A stretch of DNA of 64,000 nt. Origin: Helicoverpa zea. Taxonomy: Eukaryota; Arthropoda; Insecta; Lepidoptera; Noctuidae. The stretch lies in assembly GCF_022581195.2 (NCBI RefSeq), contig NC_061456.1, positions 13,270,501 to 13,334,500 on the forward strand, in the 5' to 3' direction. Shown here in pieces: positions 26,291 through 38,785 of the stretch. How positions within the stretch are numbered: the stretch's first letter is position 1; each line of letters opens with the position of its first letter. Made by a program: the position numbers and the translations under genes. The notes under the pieces are model-generated. The model saw only the letters and a list, made by a program, of their open reading frames with translations, was not told the DNA's origin and searched no databases.

Positions 26291-27281
26291 CAACATTATT
26301 ACCTCTCTAATTAGTGCATAGTCATACGTGATGAGTGGCACGGATAGGTTTATCAAGTTATGTAAATTATGATATCATCGGAGGAATTCGTAGACCGAAT
26401 TAGAAGTAGAATTTGATTGAACTGAGCCACTTATCTTTATGATCCATTTGATAGAAAAGGACCAGAAGTCTTTAAGATATGGGTATGTAACTAAACAGGA
26501 TATTCAATAGGATTTTTTTGTAAATGGTTAAACAATTATAAGTCTGCGGTTAAAATTAAAATTTGAAGACTATTCAAACGATTTGAAGGACAATGACATC
26601 TCAGAATCGAATCGTTGTATATCCTTATGTTGTGTGTTATAAAAATACCAGTTTTTTTTTGTATAAGTAGATGAAAGGTATAGAATAAAACTTGTGGCAA
26701 ACCTTTACGATATTGCTCCTTAAAAAAAAAAAACCAGAATAAATAGTTGTTGATATTCAATATCCAATTTAGGTAATCTTCCTAGTAACCATATCGGGTA
26801 CTGGTGATGGACTGACGTGACGGTCCCTCACGTTACGCCACGCCAAAGTTCACATCCTTTCACTATAGGTAACAGGTGTAGGCAGATCTCACACTACCAC
26901 TTGCAGAGTAAGAAAGAAGGGAAGAAGAATCATATTTTAACACACGCTAGGGTGTTTTTTGTTCCCAGCAAAGACAAAAAGTAGTAAAAGGCTTGACTTT
27001 TTGAGGGCTGTCTCTTGTAATTTTGACGTTCGAAAAGTGCAATTTTTCAGCGTTTTCAGCTTTTTTTCTACGCGTTTTCATTTACAAATACATTAGGGAA
27101 CCTACTTATGAAATATTGCTTCGGGATTGATAAAATAGTATTTAGGTTCTTTAACTTCAAAGTTCTGCATCTAGAGGTACAAGAGTAACTAAAATCAAGT
27201 GTAAAATAAGTCAGAGGCCTTATTAATTACCGCTTGGCGTCTGGCACTTCCGTCGTCAAACATAGGCACCTTGTTTGATGA
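26291..27281. other. No gene recognised
   Basis: AT-rich. No coding frame supported; from about 27200 the sequence approaches the LINE remnant described next. Confidence 0.5.
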
Positions 27282-27902
27282 CAACGCTTTCGATTGGGTG
27301 CTCCGTGCTGCTCTCCTCACCGCTGTCCCTGTGGTGAAGCTGTCAGCAGCCTTGGACACTACGGCTTGTCATGCAGCCGCAGCGCCGGCCGTTTTGCACG
27401 GCATGCGAATATCGATGACATAATCCGTCGCGCTCTTGTTGCCGTCGGCGTTCCAGCCATATTAGAACCGAGTGGTCTGGCACGCGACGATAGCAAGAGA
27501 CCAGACGGTATGTCGTTATTTCCGTGGAAGATGGGTAGATCTTTAGTATGGGACGCGACCTGTGTCGATACTCTTGCACCATCTCACCTTCCTAGCTCGG
27601 CGCGATGTGCTGGCTCCGCTGCTGCGGCTGCAGAGGACCTCAAACGGCGCAAATATAGTACCCTGGTGGGTAACTATACCTTTGTGCCGTTTGGGGTTGA
27701 AACCCTCGGGCCGTGGTGTCCAAGTGCTCATTCGCTTTTTAAAGATCTGGCAAAGCGACTTGTTGACACTTCAAGTGAACCAAAGGCTGGTTTTTATTTT
27801 GGTCAAAAATTAAGCATTGCCATCCAACGTGGCAATGCTGCCAGTCTCTTGGGTACACTCCTGGTGGGCAGCGATAAGGAGTTTTTTAATGCCATTTTAT
27901 AA
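27282..27902 (+). pseudogene. LINE remnant: C-terminal zinc-knuckle and endonuclease-like domain
   Basis: An open frame of about 205 codons without its own good start codon (a stop lies just upstream at 27279). It begins with a C-rich knuckle, CPCGEAVSSLGHYGLSC, then GRFARHANIDDIIRRAL, then the conserved KRPDG and SLVWDATCVDT blocks, ending AIQRGNAASLLGTLL. This order (CCHC, R-H, PD, D) matches my memory of the C-terminal domain of invertebrate LINE polymerases and recalls the restriction-like endonuclease of R2-type elements. The reverse transcriptase itself is missing, so this is a 5'-truncated copy. It is unusually intact and GC-richer than its surroundings. The clade is uncertain; a different, R2-like version is at 52775. 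Confidence 0.75.
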
Positions 27903-28780
27903 TTGTTTTTAGTTGTATATATGTATAAATAAGTTAATTTTTACGTCATGTAAATATGTAAATTACCGCTACAATATTAAAAATATACTCGTGGTAGTGT
28001 GTGACTACACTCGCGTCACTACAAAATAACAGATGCTAACAAATGTCGACATTGTAAACTGTTAATATTTAAATAGAATGTTTGTATTAAAATCGTCAAG
28101 TTTTTAGGTTGCTCTTGACCTATAAGTGTGTCAGATTTGTTTTATTTTTGAAGATTTATGAAAAAGAGCACTTTACAGCGGTAGATTCTAATATGTTCCG
28201 ACTGTTATAGGTAGGTGCGTTTTATGTGACCCACGGTTTGTCACCTACATTAAATGCTTTTATTAATACAAAAATAAAATTAGAAGTGGTGGCTTATTAA
28301 GATTTAAACTGAGAATTTTTGAGGACCAGTAAATAGATTTATTCAATAAACTAGCTTCTGCCATAGGTGTCACCCACGGGAAATGGTTTGCGCATCTAGA
28401 TAAATAAAAGTATCCTTTAGCCTTCCTTGAATAATCAGCTACCCAACAATTAACGATTTTTACAAATCGGTTCAATCTTTTCAGTTTTGTGTTAAGTATA
28501 CTTACGTGACTATTAGAAGTTTTGCTGAGAATAACAAGACCCTAGTTAAAAATAAATACAACTACAAAAGCGTAAACTTACTACATACTTACGCATGCAG
28601 TTCTTGACCTGAGCTTTTTCTGCGCAGGCGCACTGAATGTATCTCACGTACCTACCCCCGTGATCTGGCAGATGTCAATGGAATTTGATGTCAATGTGAC
28701 GCTTAGCATAGTTTCAAGAATTTCTTACCTCAAGGATTAACTAATATGATAAAAGTATTGTTGACAAGCTTACTACGTAG
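27903..28780. other. 3' flank of the LINE remnant and AT-rich DNA
   Basis: The first part may be the LINE 3' UTR; no tail could be defined. No gene recognised. Confidence 0.5.
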
Positions 28781-28976
28781 TCATAGCCTAAAAATGTCCA
28801 CTGCTGAACAAAGGCCACTCCAAGCTAACGGATTAATGATAATCCTAGCCGATTATCGGCCACGGCTGTTCTCATAAGAAGATTGGCCAGCTGCGCAGGA
28901 CATATTATAGTGCATAAGCATTGAGCAAGCACAGGTGCACTCACTATTCCTTTACTCTCATAGTAATTGCTAGACA
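28781..28976 (-). mobile_element. SINE (family of 23600) with an RTE-like 3' tail
   Basis: The body matches the SINE at 23600-23968 (cagctgcgcaggacatatt, actctcatag). Its 3' end on minus (28816-28781) reads AGGCCTTTGTTCAGCAGTGG and then AC, later TAGGCTATGA. This is nearly the same as the last codons of the RTE LINE at 45344-45380. The SINE head is missing (5' truncated). Confidence 0.85.
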
Positions 28977-29264
28977 TCCTCTGGGTCAAGTCAGAACCGG
29001 TTATGTAGTACTAGGTGACGGACAAACAAACTGTGGTACATTGATGAAATGCTTGGGTCAACATACGTATGTATTGTCGTAAAATTAGTAAGGGCGTGTG
29101 TCATGTTGTAATATGTGCGAAATAATGCAACAGCTTTGCCGTAATGAGCGTCTAGTCCATGGCAAAGATAAGGCGTTTTCGATTTTGGTTTTGACGATTT
29201 TTTTACAAGTGCCCTATGCTATAATAACAATAATTTACTTGGTTTAAAAAAAATGAATCCGACG
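28977..29264. other. No gene recognised
   Basis: Short spacer, no feature seen. Confidence 0.5.
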
Positions 29265-29440
29265 AGTTTGATTTGCTATGAGGTTGTTCGATAGAGTTAC
29301 CGTGGCTCTGGTAAATTAAGGTCTCCAGAAGGAACATGGTGGGTTTTAGTCCCACACATTCACTCACACTCACTCGCTTTAGTCACTTTCAAGCTGCACT
29401 ATCAGCGGGAGGGGTCATTTGATGATGACTACCTGAAAAA
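29265..29440 (+). mobile_element. Diverged copy of the GC-headed SINE-like family
   Basis: Shares ggttgttcgatagagttacc, ggttttagtc and ggaggggtcatttgatgat with the copies at 24507 and 51075, followed by an A-run. The GC-rich head is lost or mutated. Confidence 0.75.
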
Positions 29441-31074
29441 AAAGTCCTATGACATAATGTGTGTTTCAAGCCAAACAAGACCCAATATAATAACAACAGT
29501 ACTCCATGTATATACATATAAAATAATTAAACCCAAACACAATCCAGCCTTGAACCTTTGACACGTGCTGACCACAGCCAATTCCTCAAGCTGCAAGCTC
29601 TTCACTCCACTGATGCAATATTACCAGAAATTAATTACTGTTAGCCAATAAATCAAAAAGGTAGGCTTATGAGCACCGCCCATTGTTTCTAACTATGACA
29701 CGGTTTGGGCAGGCTTACTTGACACGATTTATGCGCGTTGCAGCTAAATTTGGTAATAAACTACTGCCTTCTGCAGGTATCGTAATGATTAGATCAATAT
29801 GGCTGCTTGTTTTTGTGGATTTCGTGACATAATTTGAGATTTTATGAAATTAAGTGGACATCAGATCACTTGGCGGTAAGTGGTTTTCGTATTGCAGAAC
29901 TGCTTAAAGTTCACAGATAAAAGTTAAATAAATGTGTCATGTGTCTATTGGTATCAATTTTAAAAGTAGTCTTGCTTTGAGACAACTTTGAGACGTAAAC
30001 AAATGCACTTGTACTTTAAATATGACTCCTTAATTGATTTTCTTACGCTGCCAATTAGGATTACTGATGATATTGGTCTCTTTTACCTCGAAATATCGGA
30101 AAAATTACGTCCGTCCCAAATATTTGACCAAAATCTTAGTTGAAATAGTACATAAACTATTTCAATCACCTGCAGGTCATAGTACAAGAAATAGTTTATT
30201 CAGTGTAGTACATGAGATATGTAAATTAAAATAATTTATGCGACCTCAATTAACCTTAAGCGACAAGATAAACATATTTAATATTCTTATTACGTTAGTG
30301 CCATCAGTAGTTATCAGAATTATGTCTTGATTTGTGCTTCACTCATTTGTGAGTCATGGACTTTGAAGGTGATGTATTTAGTTTTAATAATTTTTGGTCT
30401 TAGTAAGGTTGTCAGGATATTGATGAATGCTCTTGGCTGTAACTGAGCTACATATAAAATCTTTTGAATCAAGACACTCTTTGCTTACATTAATGAAATA
30501 AATTAGGTAATATTGAAAAAAAATAATTAGTTACTTAAAATCTTAAAAATCTTAAAACCTTACAGTTTATAAACTATTTTTGTGTTTGGTACTAGTTTGA
30601 CTGCTCGTCTTTCTATCAAACGGTACCAGATAGAAGTTACAAACTTGTCACACAAAATGATGCAAAGCCTCAATTTTAGTGTATCCCATACATCACACCA
30701 ATGAAATAATCCACAAATGTCAAGTTCAGTGATAATTAAGAATTAATTGGGGTCTCTCATTAGGAGTTACATCACTCTGTCGAGGCGGTGAAATGTTTGA
30801 TGTCTGTTACCTAACCATGTGGTAAGGTGTTGGATAATTAGCACGTGTTTAAGCATTTAGTAAGGTTATGCAGGTAGGTAGCTGTACAGGGCTTTCCCAA
30901 TATTCTATCCATCGCTTGTTAAGCTAACCAGAGATAAGAATTTGACTGTGCTTGTATGGAGCTATGTCAAAATGACGTGATCTCTATTAAGCAAAACTAC
31001 AGATAGATACAGGTACCTAATATTGGGCCGTAAGAGGCAAATCTATACCAATATAACAAAGAGAAGAAAAAAAA
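29441..31074. other. AT-rich DNA without recognisable genes
   Basis: No coding frame, RNA gene or element boundary recognised. Confidence 0.55.
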
Positions 31075-31200
31075 TTCCTGAAATTCCTGAATGTGAAAAC
31101 TTCTTTCACTGTTGGAAAGCTACGCTCTTCCTGAATGACGGCTATATTTTATCCCTATACGGGCAGCAGTTCTCACGGAACGTGGATGAAACCGCAGGAA
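31075..31200 (+). mobile_element. Degenerate Helitron 3' end
   Basis: cttctttcactgttggaaag, tatattttatccctat, then gtggatgaaaccgcagg followed by ctactat. This parallels the Helitron 3' terminus at 48868-49000 (same order of motifs), but the GC hairpin and the final CTAG are mutated. Confidence 0.7.
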
Positions 31201-33514
31201 AACGGCTACTATTATATGTATAAGTACCATTAATACCCACTCCTATTTGCAGAACATTAATTGACAAATTCTCCAGTTGATTGAAACGACAGAAGTCTCA
31301 CGCAATATTTTACGATCTTTACTTATCTTTAGTATCTTGTACAATGCACGTTCTTCAATCTTTTGAGAACGGTTTGCAATAGTTTCATAATTAGGTATTT
31401 ACTTAATGATTACCCATTCATATTGCTAACAATGCTTGATCAATCAAAATGGTATTATGGCGAAAAGGATCTGTGTAAATTACAAGTATTCATTACGCTT
31501 ATTGACCCAATTTAGGGTGCATACTTAATGAATAATTTTATTGAACTACTTTTAATTAAGTAATAATGAAACTGAATTTTAGGTCTAAATTTTCAGTTAT
31601 TTTTGGAGCCGTTACATAATGTTTAGTGTTAAAGTTCCGTTACTTCTTAGACTGTAGATGTTGTAAATGTTTGTAAAGATTACATCTTGCAACCAAGCCT
31701 CAATTAAACCCGCAGGGTTCATTATTATTTATTGACGCACAAACTCATTACAAACGATAAAATATATCAAAAACATACGTCGTTCGAGAAAAATATTAAT
31801 TAAAATTTATTAAAAAAAAAACACTAAATAATTAAAAAAACTAGAGCTAGGACATCAACATTACTTTATAGTTAACATACGCAGAGCATTCTTTTTTTTT
31901 TCTATAAAACGGTTTTGATTGGTGGGTGATGATGAATGATGAGCATTTGTTTGTTCAGTTTAAACGCACCCTTATGATGACCCACGTCCTTTCTATTATG
32001 CTTCTGTGGCAGATATGTCAATAATTGAATGTTTGTTTACAAATACCTAATTCATTAAACAGTTTAGTGCTACTGTGGCTAGTGAAGAAATCAACCGAAG
32101 TTATGCTGAAAATTTTACTGTGTACCAAAGTCCTTCGGTGTATAAATATCAAAGACTGAAGAACCAGGTTTCATATTGATGCAAATCTCTCTGCGGTTCA
32201 CTGAGGCTTTGGTGGAAAAGTACAGCCAGTTACAACTGGATTCATTGGTGGAAATTCGGTCACAATTGGATCCTTTAATTAACTGATACAAACAAGTCTT
32301 TGCCTACCTATCTCCGGTTTTATAGCAATTGTTATCACAGTCATGTATATAAAAGCTTTTCATATGTAACCTAATGTAAATGTTAGTTTTTCAGCAGAAA
32401 GCTTATTTTATTTTACACTTATCTTCGCTGATTTCTTAATTCGTTCACATTTTCATATAAGTCTAAAATATGTTCAAATTCCAAACAGTTAAAAATACCA
32501 TAAGTCAAGGAAATCCACTTTCGTTGAAACTCCGCAATTTATGAACTGCCTAAATTCTAATATCACCGATTCAAACTAGTTTCCTTCCATCGCTAAAATC
32601 TGCGTGGGCAGACAAGCAGGTGACAAAATTATATTATTATAAGCCATTGAATAATTTATTATGATTCTATTCAACAATAAACATTTAGATAAAGCTAAGG
32701 AATAAGATTATTAAGTCAGTAATCTAATTTAAATTATTTTATTTGCAAATAAAGATGTTCAAAGAATAACCTTTTATTATGTTCAAGGTTTGTAAATCTC
32801 TGTCTGTGTTTAGTTCATAGAAAGGACGAATAATTCTGTGTAAATTGTTGACTGATAAACCGCAAAACTACGTTAAACAATATTTTAAAGGACACTCAAT
32901 TTTGACACCAAGGCTACGTGTGTTAGCTACTTTGATACAGTTGTTCCTATTTTTATGAACGTCTTTTTCATCGTAGTAAATTGTCCTAAATTTTTTAATA
33001 TGTTTTATCTGAAATAACTAGGTACTCGCGTCAGTTAAATAAAACACTCTTTTGTATCATGATTATATAAATTGCACCAATGTGACAATATGGGTCTTGC
33101 AAATTGAATATACAACTTGCTTTTTTAAATCACAAAATCACTTTCCTGCCGATTTTTGAAAGGTCATAAATGATGAACGCCCATAATTAAACATAGACAA
33201 AAACTCAGACGAATAAAAAACATATGAAAATAGTCTGATATTATAATAGTTTGACATTTGTGAAGCGCACCTTCGCATCTTCGTTTGTTTTCATTAGTAT
33301 TTACGGGCGGTTGCCAAGACTTTTATGCCTCACGACACGATCACGATTTTGGTAGTCCTACAACCATGTTGGAACGTTCTATACCTAGTTGTAAAGTGAT
33401 GATTTTGTCATCACTGCTGGAAAATTGATATATTTCTAGACGTTATTTCTAGTAGATGAAAGGATTGGTCTGGATTGATTGGTGATTTCATTTTGAGAAT
33501 AATGGGTGGGTTCC
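31201..33514. other. AT-rich DNA without recognisable genes
   Basis: No coding frame or element boundary recognised in this 2.3-kb stretch. Confidence 0.55.
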
Positions 33515-33597
33515 ATAGAAGACGTGTAGGGACAGAGCTATTAACGTTCATCATCCTCTGAACACCCGTATTTTGGCGTACTACTTTCTTAGATGAT
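33515..33597. mobile_element. Unclassified repeat fragment
   Basis: gaacacccgtattttggcg and ctactttcttag match the repeat at 26030-26160 without the hairpin between them. The MITE that follows may be inserted into it. Confidence 0.55.
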
Positions 33598-33599
33598 TA

Positions 33600-33826
33600 T
33601 AGTTCGGCCATTCAGAGAATGCGTTCCTGACACGTCGCGATTGAACTGACGACGTAACTACATTCATTGATTATTGATATAATAATGTTGTTTTAATGCT
33701 CCTCAATTGTTAAAACGGTAAACAACCAGCAAAAATATTTTTATCGTAACTGCAACGCCATTGCAAAGTTACGTCGTCAGTTCAATCGCGACGTGTCAGG
33801 AACGCATTCTCTGAATGGCCGAACTA
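33600..33826. mobile_element. 227-bp MITE with perfect 60-bp terminal inverted repeats
   Basis: The first 60 bp (33600-33659, starting TAGTTCGGCCATTCAGAG) are the exact reverse complement of the last 60 bp (33767-33826). TA flanks both sides (33598-33599 and 33827-33828), consistent with a TA target duplication as in Tc1/mariner-type MITEs. The central 107 bp has no ORF. Perfect arms suggest recent insertion or recent amplification. Confidence 0.92.
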
Positions 33827-33828
33827 TA

Positions 33829-34814
33829 GTAAGTAGAAAAAAAGATCAATTGTAACGAAATAAGTTATTAGAATAAAATTGAGTAAAAAATCGTGTCGCA
33901 AACACTAAAAGCCACAATTTTCTCACACCTATGCACGTATGTGGTTTATTTTAAATTCAGGGCCGACCACTGCTATAAAGTTCCAAATGATAATTAGGAT
34001 AAAGCATTATGAGCGCATCACTACGATATTATATTTGTTGAATCAATTACTATAGGAAATAGATTAGAGAACTATTAATGACATTTCCTTGACATTTCGT
34101 AGCATCAATGACGAGTATGTAGTTCTTGAACATATCGTTATTTATTATCATCTTAAAACTGTAGTACAGATAGCAACAAAATATTTAATACGGATTGGTC
34201 TTCTTCTGTAATAATATTATAAAGAGGAATCCGTTTTTGCTTTGTACCTCGTATTATATTGTTGTATATTTTATCCCGGTACAGGCAGAATTTCCCACAG
34301 ATTTTTTCATGAAAATGAAATTTTTCCTTTAGAAGTTACTTATAGTAAAGTGATATTTTTTATTTCAGTGTCAAAATAACTAGGAAACAAAAAAAAGTAT
34401 AATCTTTTAACATACACCTAACTACAAAAGTGTATTCATATAACTATGATAGGTATTTGATGAACTGACTCGTTCGTTCCAGATGTGCGATATTTAAATT
34501 CTTCTTTTTTAACTACCTATGTACAAATCTGGTATTTGAAAACCAGAATTTTGTTTTTTTTTTATGGTTTTTTAAGTATTGATCCATAAGCGACCGGTGC
34601 GGTCTTATATTAAAATTGTTATAGGAAAAAAACATTCCATTTAATTAGTTAATTTTATCTACAAAAGGGTTATAATTCATATATAATTGGAAATCGTACC
34701 TACGCGTTATTTTTAATTTCCTAATATAAAAAAAAATACTATTATCTGTATTATGAAATAACGATTAAGCTTTTAATATATTTAGCAATTTAAAATAAAT
34801 GAATTTAAAAACGC
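33829..34814. other. AT-rich DNA with a Helitron-like fragment
   Basis: At about 34235-34330, tattttatcccggtacaggc and tttcccacag resemble the Helitron 3' regions at 31140 and 48920. Nothing else recognised. Confidence 0.5.
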
Positions 34815-34820
34815 TATATA

Positions 34821-36257
34821 TGTTACCGTAAGATTACAAACATCGTTAGATTACAATCTATCTCGAGAGATTGTAAACTGTCGAATTATTGTGAACCGTA
34901 ACATCTGATTGCAATTTAACGCATTATTTTTCGCTATATTATAATCTATCGATGAGAAATTGTCAAATTGTCAACTGTCCGAAAGCTCTCTCTGATTGGT
35001 CAGTCTTTTTGTAAGATCGACCAATCACGACCAGCCGTTCTGTTCCTATGGAGTTCCCGTAGAGTTAGGAATGAAATAGAGGTGTCAGTTAAATAAAATA
35101 AATGCTCTTCAAAAATTCTTCAAGTATTAAATTTATATAAAAATAACTCTTATAAAAATACAGTTAGGTATTTTGTCTTCAAATACAAACTAATATTTAA
35201 AAATAAAATAAAAGGGGTGCTAATTAAACAGGCTTCTTTTTAATATCATTATTCGCCCCCAAAAATGTATGTTGCCTTCTAAATTACTAAGTCAGCCACA
35301 ATTAATAAAGCGTCGAGCATCTAAATAATACTATCTTAGCCACGAGTTATCTTCCACTCTGAATACAACTCAGCATGATGGTTATTTTTTTGCATCTAAA
35401 TTTGTAGCATGCATTCTAACAGTAAACTTCTTAAATACTATTAAATGACATCATAAAAATATTTATTTACCTTCTAATTTTTTAACTCGTACCTACTGAG
35501 TTTTTTGTTTAAAATATAACACATCCCATATTAATTGACCCAGCATGGAAGTAAGCATGCAACATGCAGCAAGCACAACTTCTGTCACGGCTCCGGCGGT
35601 CCCATGCGAGCTTATCGTCGCAGATGGTTTTCACGCTCACCACCGCAGCTTCGGCTTGCTGGCCGGCAGAGCCGACCAGCCTCAGCCGCGGCGGCGAGCG
35701 CTGAAACTACCTGCGCCTCAGCTCGCAGGCCGCCTCGCCCCTCCGCGCCTACGCGGTTTTGAATTGCACTCTAGGGGTACGGCAGACAAGACTACGTGGA
35801 GTCGGTTTTGCAGCGATTCGTTTTCGTCACTAACTTCAATTTTTAATACAATTTTTAATTGTGTGTAATTTGAGTCTTAAAAATTAAGTACAATTTTTGA
35901 TTTTATAAAAAATTAAACCGTCACTTATTTTTGCACGTCAAAGAGCTGTGACACCGGGAGTTGCAAAGAACATTGTCTTTTTTGACGTTCTACCAATCAG
36001 CGCGCAAGATGCATTCCGTTCTACGCCAGTTGACAATTTGTCCGCTCTACATCGCTCTCGATCTTACAAAAAGACTGACCAATCAGGGAGAGCTTTCGGA
36101 CAGTTGACAATTTGACAATTTCTCATCGATAGATTATAATATAGCGAAAAATAATGCGTTAAATTGCAATCAGGTGTTACGGTTTACAATAATTCGACAG
36201 TTTACAATCTCTCGAGATAGATTGTAATCTAACGATGTTTGTAATCTTACGGTGACA
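34821..36257. mobile_element. 1.4-kb DNA element with 200-bp terminal inverted repeats
   Basis: 34821-35020 and 36058-36257 are inverted copies with only a few mismatches (for example gttaccg versus gtcaccg at the tips). TATATA flanks both ends (34815-34820 and 36258-36263), consistent with a duplicated target, or with TA alone. The arms end TGTTACCGTAAGATTAC. The core holds a GC-rich block (35570-35800) in an otherwise AT-rich element, with a 107-codon ORF, and no transposase. The superfamily is not recognised. Confidence 0.85.
35545..35868 (+). CDS. Unrecognised 107-codon ORF inside the long-TIR element
   Basis: Starts at an ATG with a favourable context (cagcATGG). The product is Ala/Arg/Pro-rich for about 75 residues (for example QPQPRRRALKLPAPQLAGRL), then Ser/Phe-rich. 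No signal peptide, membrane segment or known domain is seen. The overlapping frame at 35535-35762 is also open, as happens in GC-rich DNA, so the ORF could be chance. If real, it may come from a captured host segment. I do not assign a function. Confidence 0.2.
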   Translation: MEVSMQHAASTTSVTAPAVPCELIVADGFHAHHRSFGLLAGRADQPQPRRRALKLPAPQLAGRLAPPRLRGFELHSRGTADKTTWSRFCSDSFSSLTSIFNTIFNCV

Positions 36258-36263
36258 TATATA

Positions 36264-37339
36264 AATCTAAAATAATGAATAATCTAGTAAAATAACAATT
36301 AAAAACAAATAAATATTAACATTTTTGTTGTTATGTTGATCAAATTATAATCTTCTTAATCATAATCGGTGACCTACCGATTAACATAATGAGCAGCAAC
36401 TTAATTATTTTAATTATTTTTCCTATAAATTGTTTTTACAAATTTAATTTATATACTTATAGAGTTGTCCTTGCTTACCGTTTTATACAATCATTTGTCA
36501 ATTTGTCCGTGTAAATGAGTTAACCGTGGCTTTGATATGCGGTGGGTAAATCACAAACTAATTTACTTATAATGATTTAGCTTAGCTTAATCGATTTATG
36601 GGCGGAAATAAGAAAAAAAAATTGATTTATTATAAGGGTTTTTTCTGTGGTAAATGGTAACATCAGTGCTACTATAATATGTATACCTACTATATTAAAA
36701 AATTAAAGCGCCAAGTAATAGTAAGAAATATTGAAAATTCGAGAAAATTATGTTCGCCCTTTATGAAATTGTCAAACAATAAATTCAAGGCTTTTGGAAA
36801 AAACCCACTAGTACAAATAATTCCTGTCAGATGACTCCGCCCTGACATCTGTGGACCATAAGAGTGTCTGCAATGAATTTTCCACACTACTATGTAAATG
36901 ACCGTTAATCCTGATTAAACTGTTCTGGAACATGAAATTCATAGAATTTTTTTAATTCTAAACTATCAATTAGAATGTTATCTTAAGATATCAAAGTGAA
37001 TTAGCACAGGCTATACCAATTTTTTTTTATATAAGTAGGTACACAGGTATTACGCATTACGTATTAACGAATTAGTTACCAAACTATTTCATATACTTAT
37101 TATTTTGACATCAACACTCAAATATTGGGTCGGACGTCACGTACACCACGATCAAATAATGGCAATCAATTAGTAAATAAGAGAACAGTGGCTCGCATAC
37201 ATTAGATGATACATACGAAATATTTGTAAATATTGTAATATTTAAAATAATAATGTAGACCGCTATATAAATAACAGTACGCGCAATATTTTTTTAATCA
37301 ATTTTTCATTTTTTCCATACACATGCGTTATTGTTTTTT
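36264..37339. other. AT-rich DNA without recognisable genes
   Basis: No coding frame or element boundary recognised. Confidence 0.55.
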
Positions 37340-37530
37340 TTTTAATAAGTGGTAATATTATCGGGACACCCGTCACGGAAGCTCGTTTAATCCTAAAGTA
37401 AAGTATTGATTAGCTTGTGTTATGGATGCTACCTTAACTGATAAACTACAAAGTAATAATATCGGGAATCGAACCCGAGACCTGTTGGTCAGCAGTGCGG
37501 CATGGTGACCATTACGCCTACTAGGATGTC
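37340..37530 (-). mobile_element. tRNA-derived SINE (family of 21823)
   Basis: On minus, TAGGCGTAATGGTCACC (box A-like, about 37505-37521) and GGTTCGATTCCC (box B, about 37466-37478) precede the body with catccataacacaag and tgtcccgataat, the same order as in the plus copy at 21823-22076. The 3' end is set near 37340 by loss of similarity. Confidence 0.8.
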
Positions 37531-38599
37531 AACTTCTTAATACTATAAGTACTATGTGGTACAAGTAAAATATACCTATGTACAAGGAAGATAAACAACT
37601 TGAGACACACTGGCACTCATCTAAGTCCATATAAGAATGAAGCTATTTCTAAAATGTCACGACAAAATGTCACACATTGCAACTATAATTATATTATGAT
37701 TATTATATTTACATTGTTAATTTAATTGTGTTTATTTCCGCGTAGAATACTAGAGCAATTGATGACCTTTCAAAAGATGCATTAGAAAATGTCATGTCAC
37801 GAAAGTGCAAGAAGTCATCGCTTGTAGTAAAGAAACCTTTTAATATTATTGCTTCGGATAAAGTCCAAAGTGCGTCTACGTTTTTGTGTACTTCCTTATG
37901 TACTCTGTCACGTATTTCCTTTATACCATGCAGTACTGTTCTTATGTAGGTACTCCCCTATAGGGTCCCTATGGAATACGGTACAGAAGTATATTTTTTT
38001 ATAAAAAAGGCACCTATATTTAGTATCTTCGATCAATTTAGTGACATTCCATCCAACAAAAATGCCGAGGCGGTTATAATATACTCGTATATAAATTAGT
38101 ATAAAATAACAGTTGGAGGCGTTACTCTGTTATATTCTTTCAGTGAAAAACAGTTTAGCGTTCTATAAGCTGTAAAAAAATGGCTAGAATTTCAATATCA
38201 ATGCAAATCCGATTAACCTTCACCATAGCAAATCAATAAAAATAATTTGACCACATTCAATACTGGCTACATTCCTCCGTGATCTATAATCTAAATCATT
38301 CCGTGAATTATGTCTTCCACCTTGGTATAAACGATGAGTATATTATTTAAGTTCTATACGTTATACTATGATATATTGTACTATTTACATAAACTAATAT
38401 ATTGACCTGCCAATCCCCATGGGCTATTTACGATGTATAAATCAGTTGTAGATTTGTTTTGATCAATTTGAATAAGATTTTTATCGGATAGTCACTATGA
38501 CTAGTGCTTTTGTTTTATTAAAACATCCGTTTATTAAATGTTTTTTAAACAAATTCAGAAAATACAAGGCATTACTTCAAGCGTTCTGATCTTTTTCAT
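37531..38599. other. AT-rich DNA without recognisable genes
   Basis: No coding frame or element boundary recognised. Confidence 0.55.
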
Positions 38600-38785
38600 C
38601 ATCTCATCTGCCGAGCCTTTTCCCGAGTACCTCTACATTTATTGGGTCGGCTTTCAGTCTAGCCCGATGCAGCTGACTGCCTATCTAACCTCCTCAACCC
38701 AGTTGACCCAGGAACATGATACCAGTCTTCAAAATCGGTTATCAGAGTTTCTGGGCTTCTAAATACCAGTAACGACTATCCAAAG
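38600..38785 (-). mobile_element. SINE fragment (family of 12010)
   Basis: gccttttcccgagtacctc, gggtcggctttcagtct, gcagctgactgcctatct and ctcctcaacccagttgaccc follow the minus orientation of the 12010 SINE body. Diverged, head missing. Confidence 0.75.
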
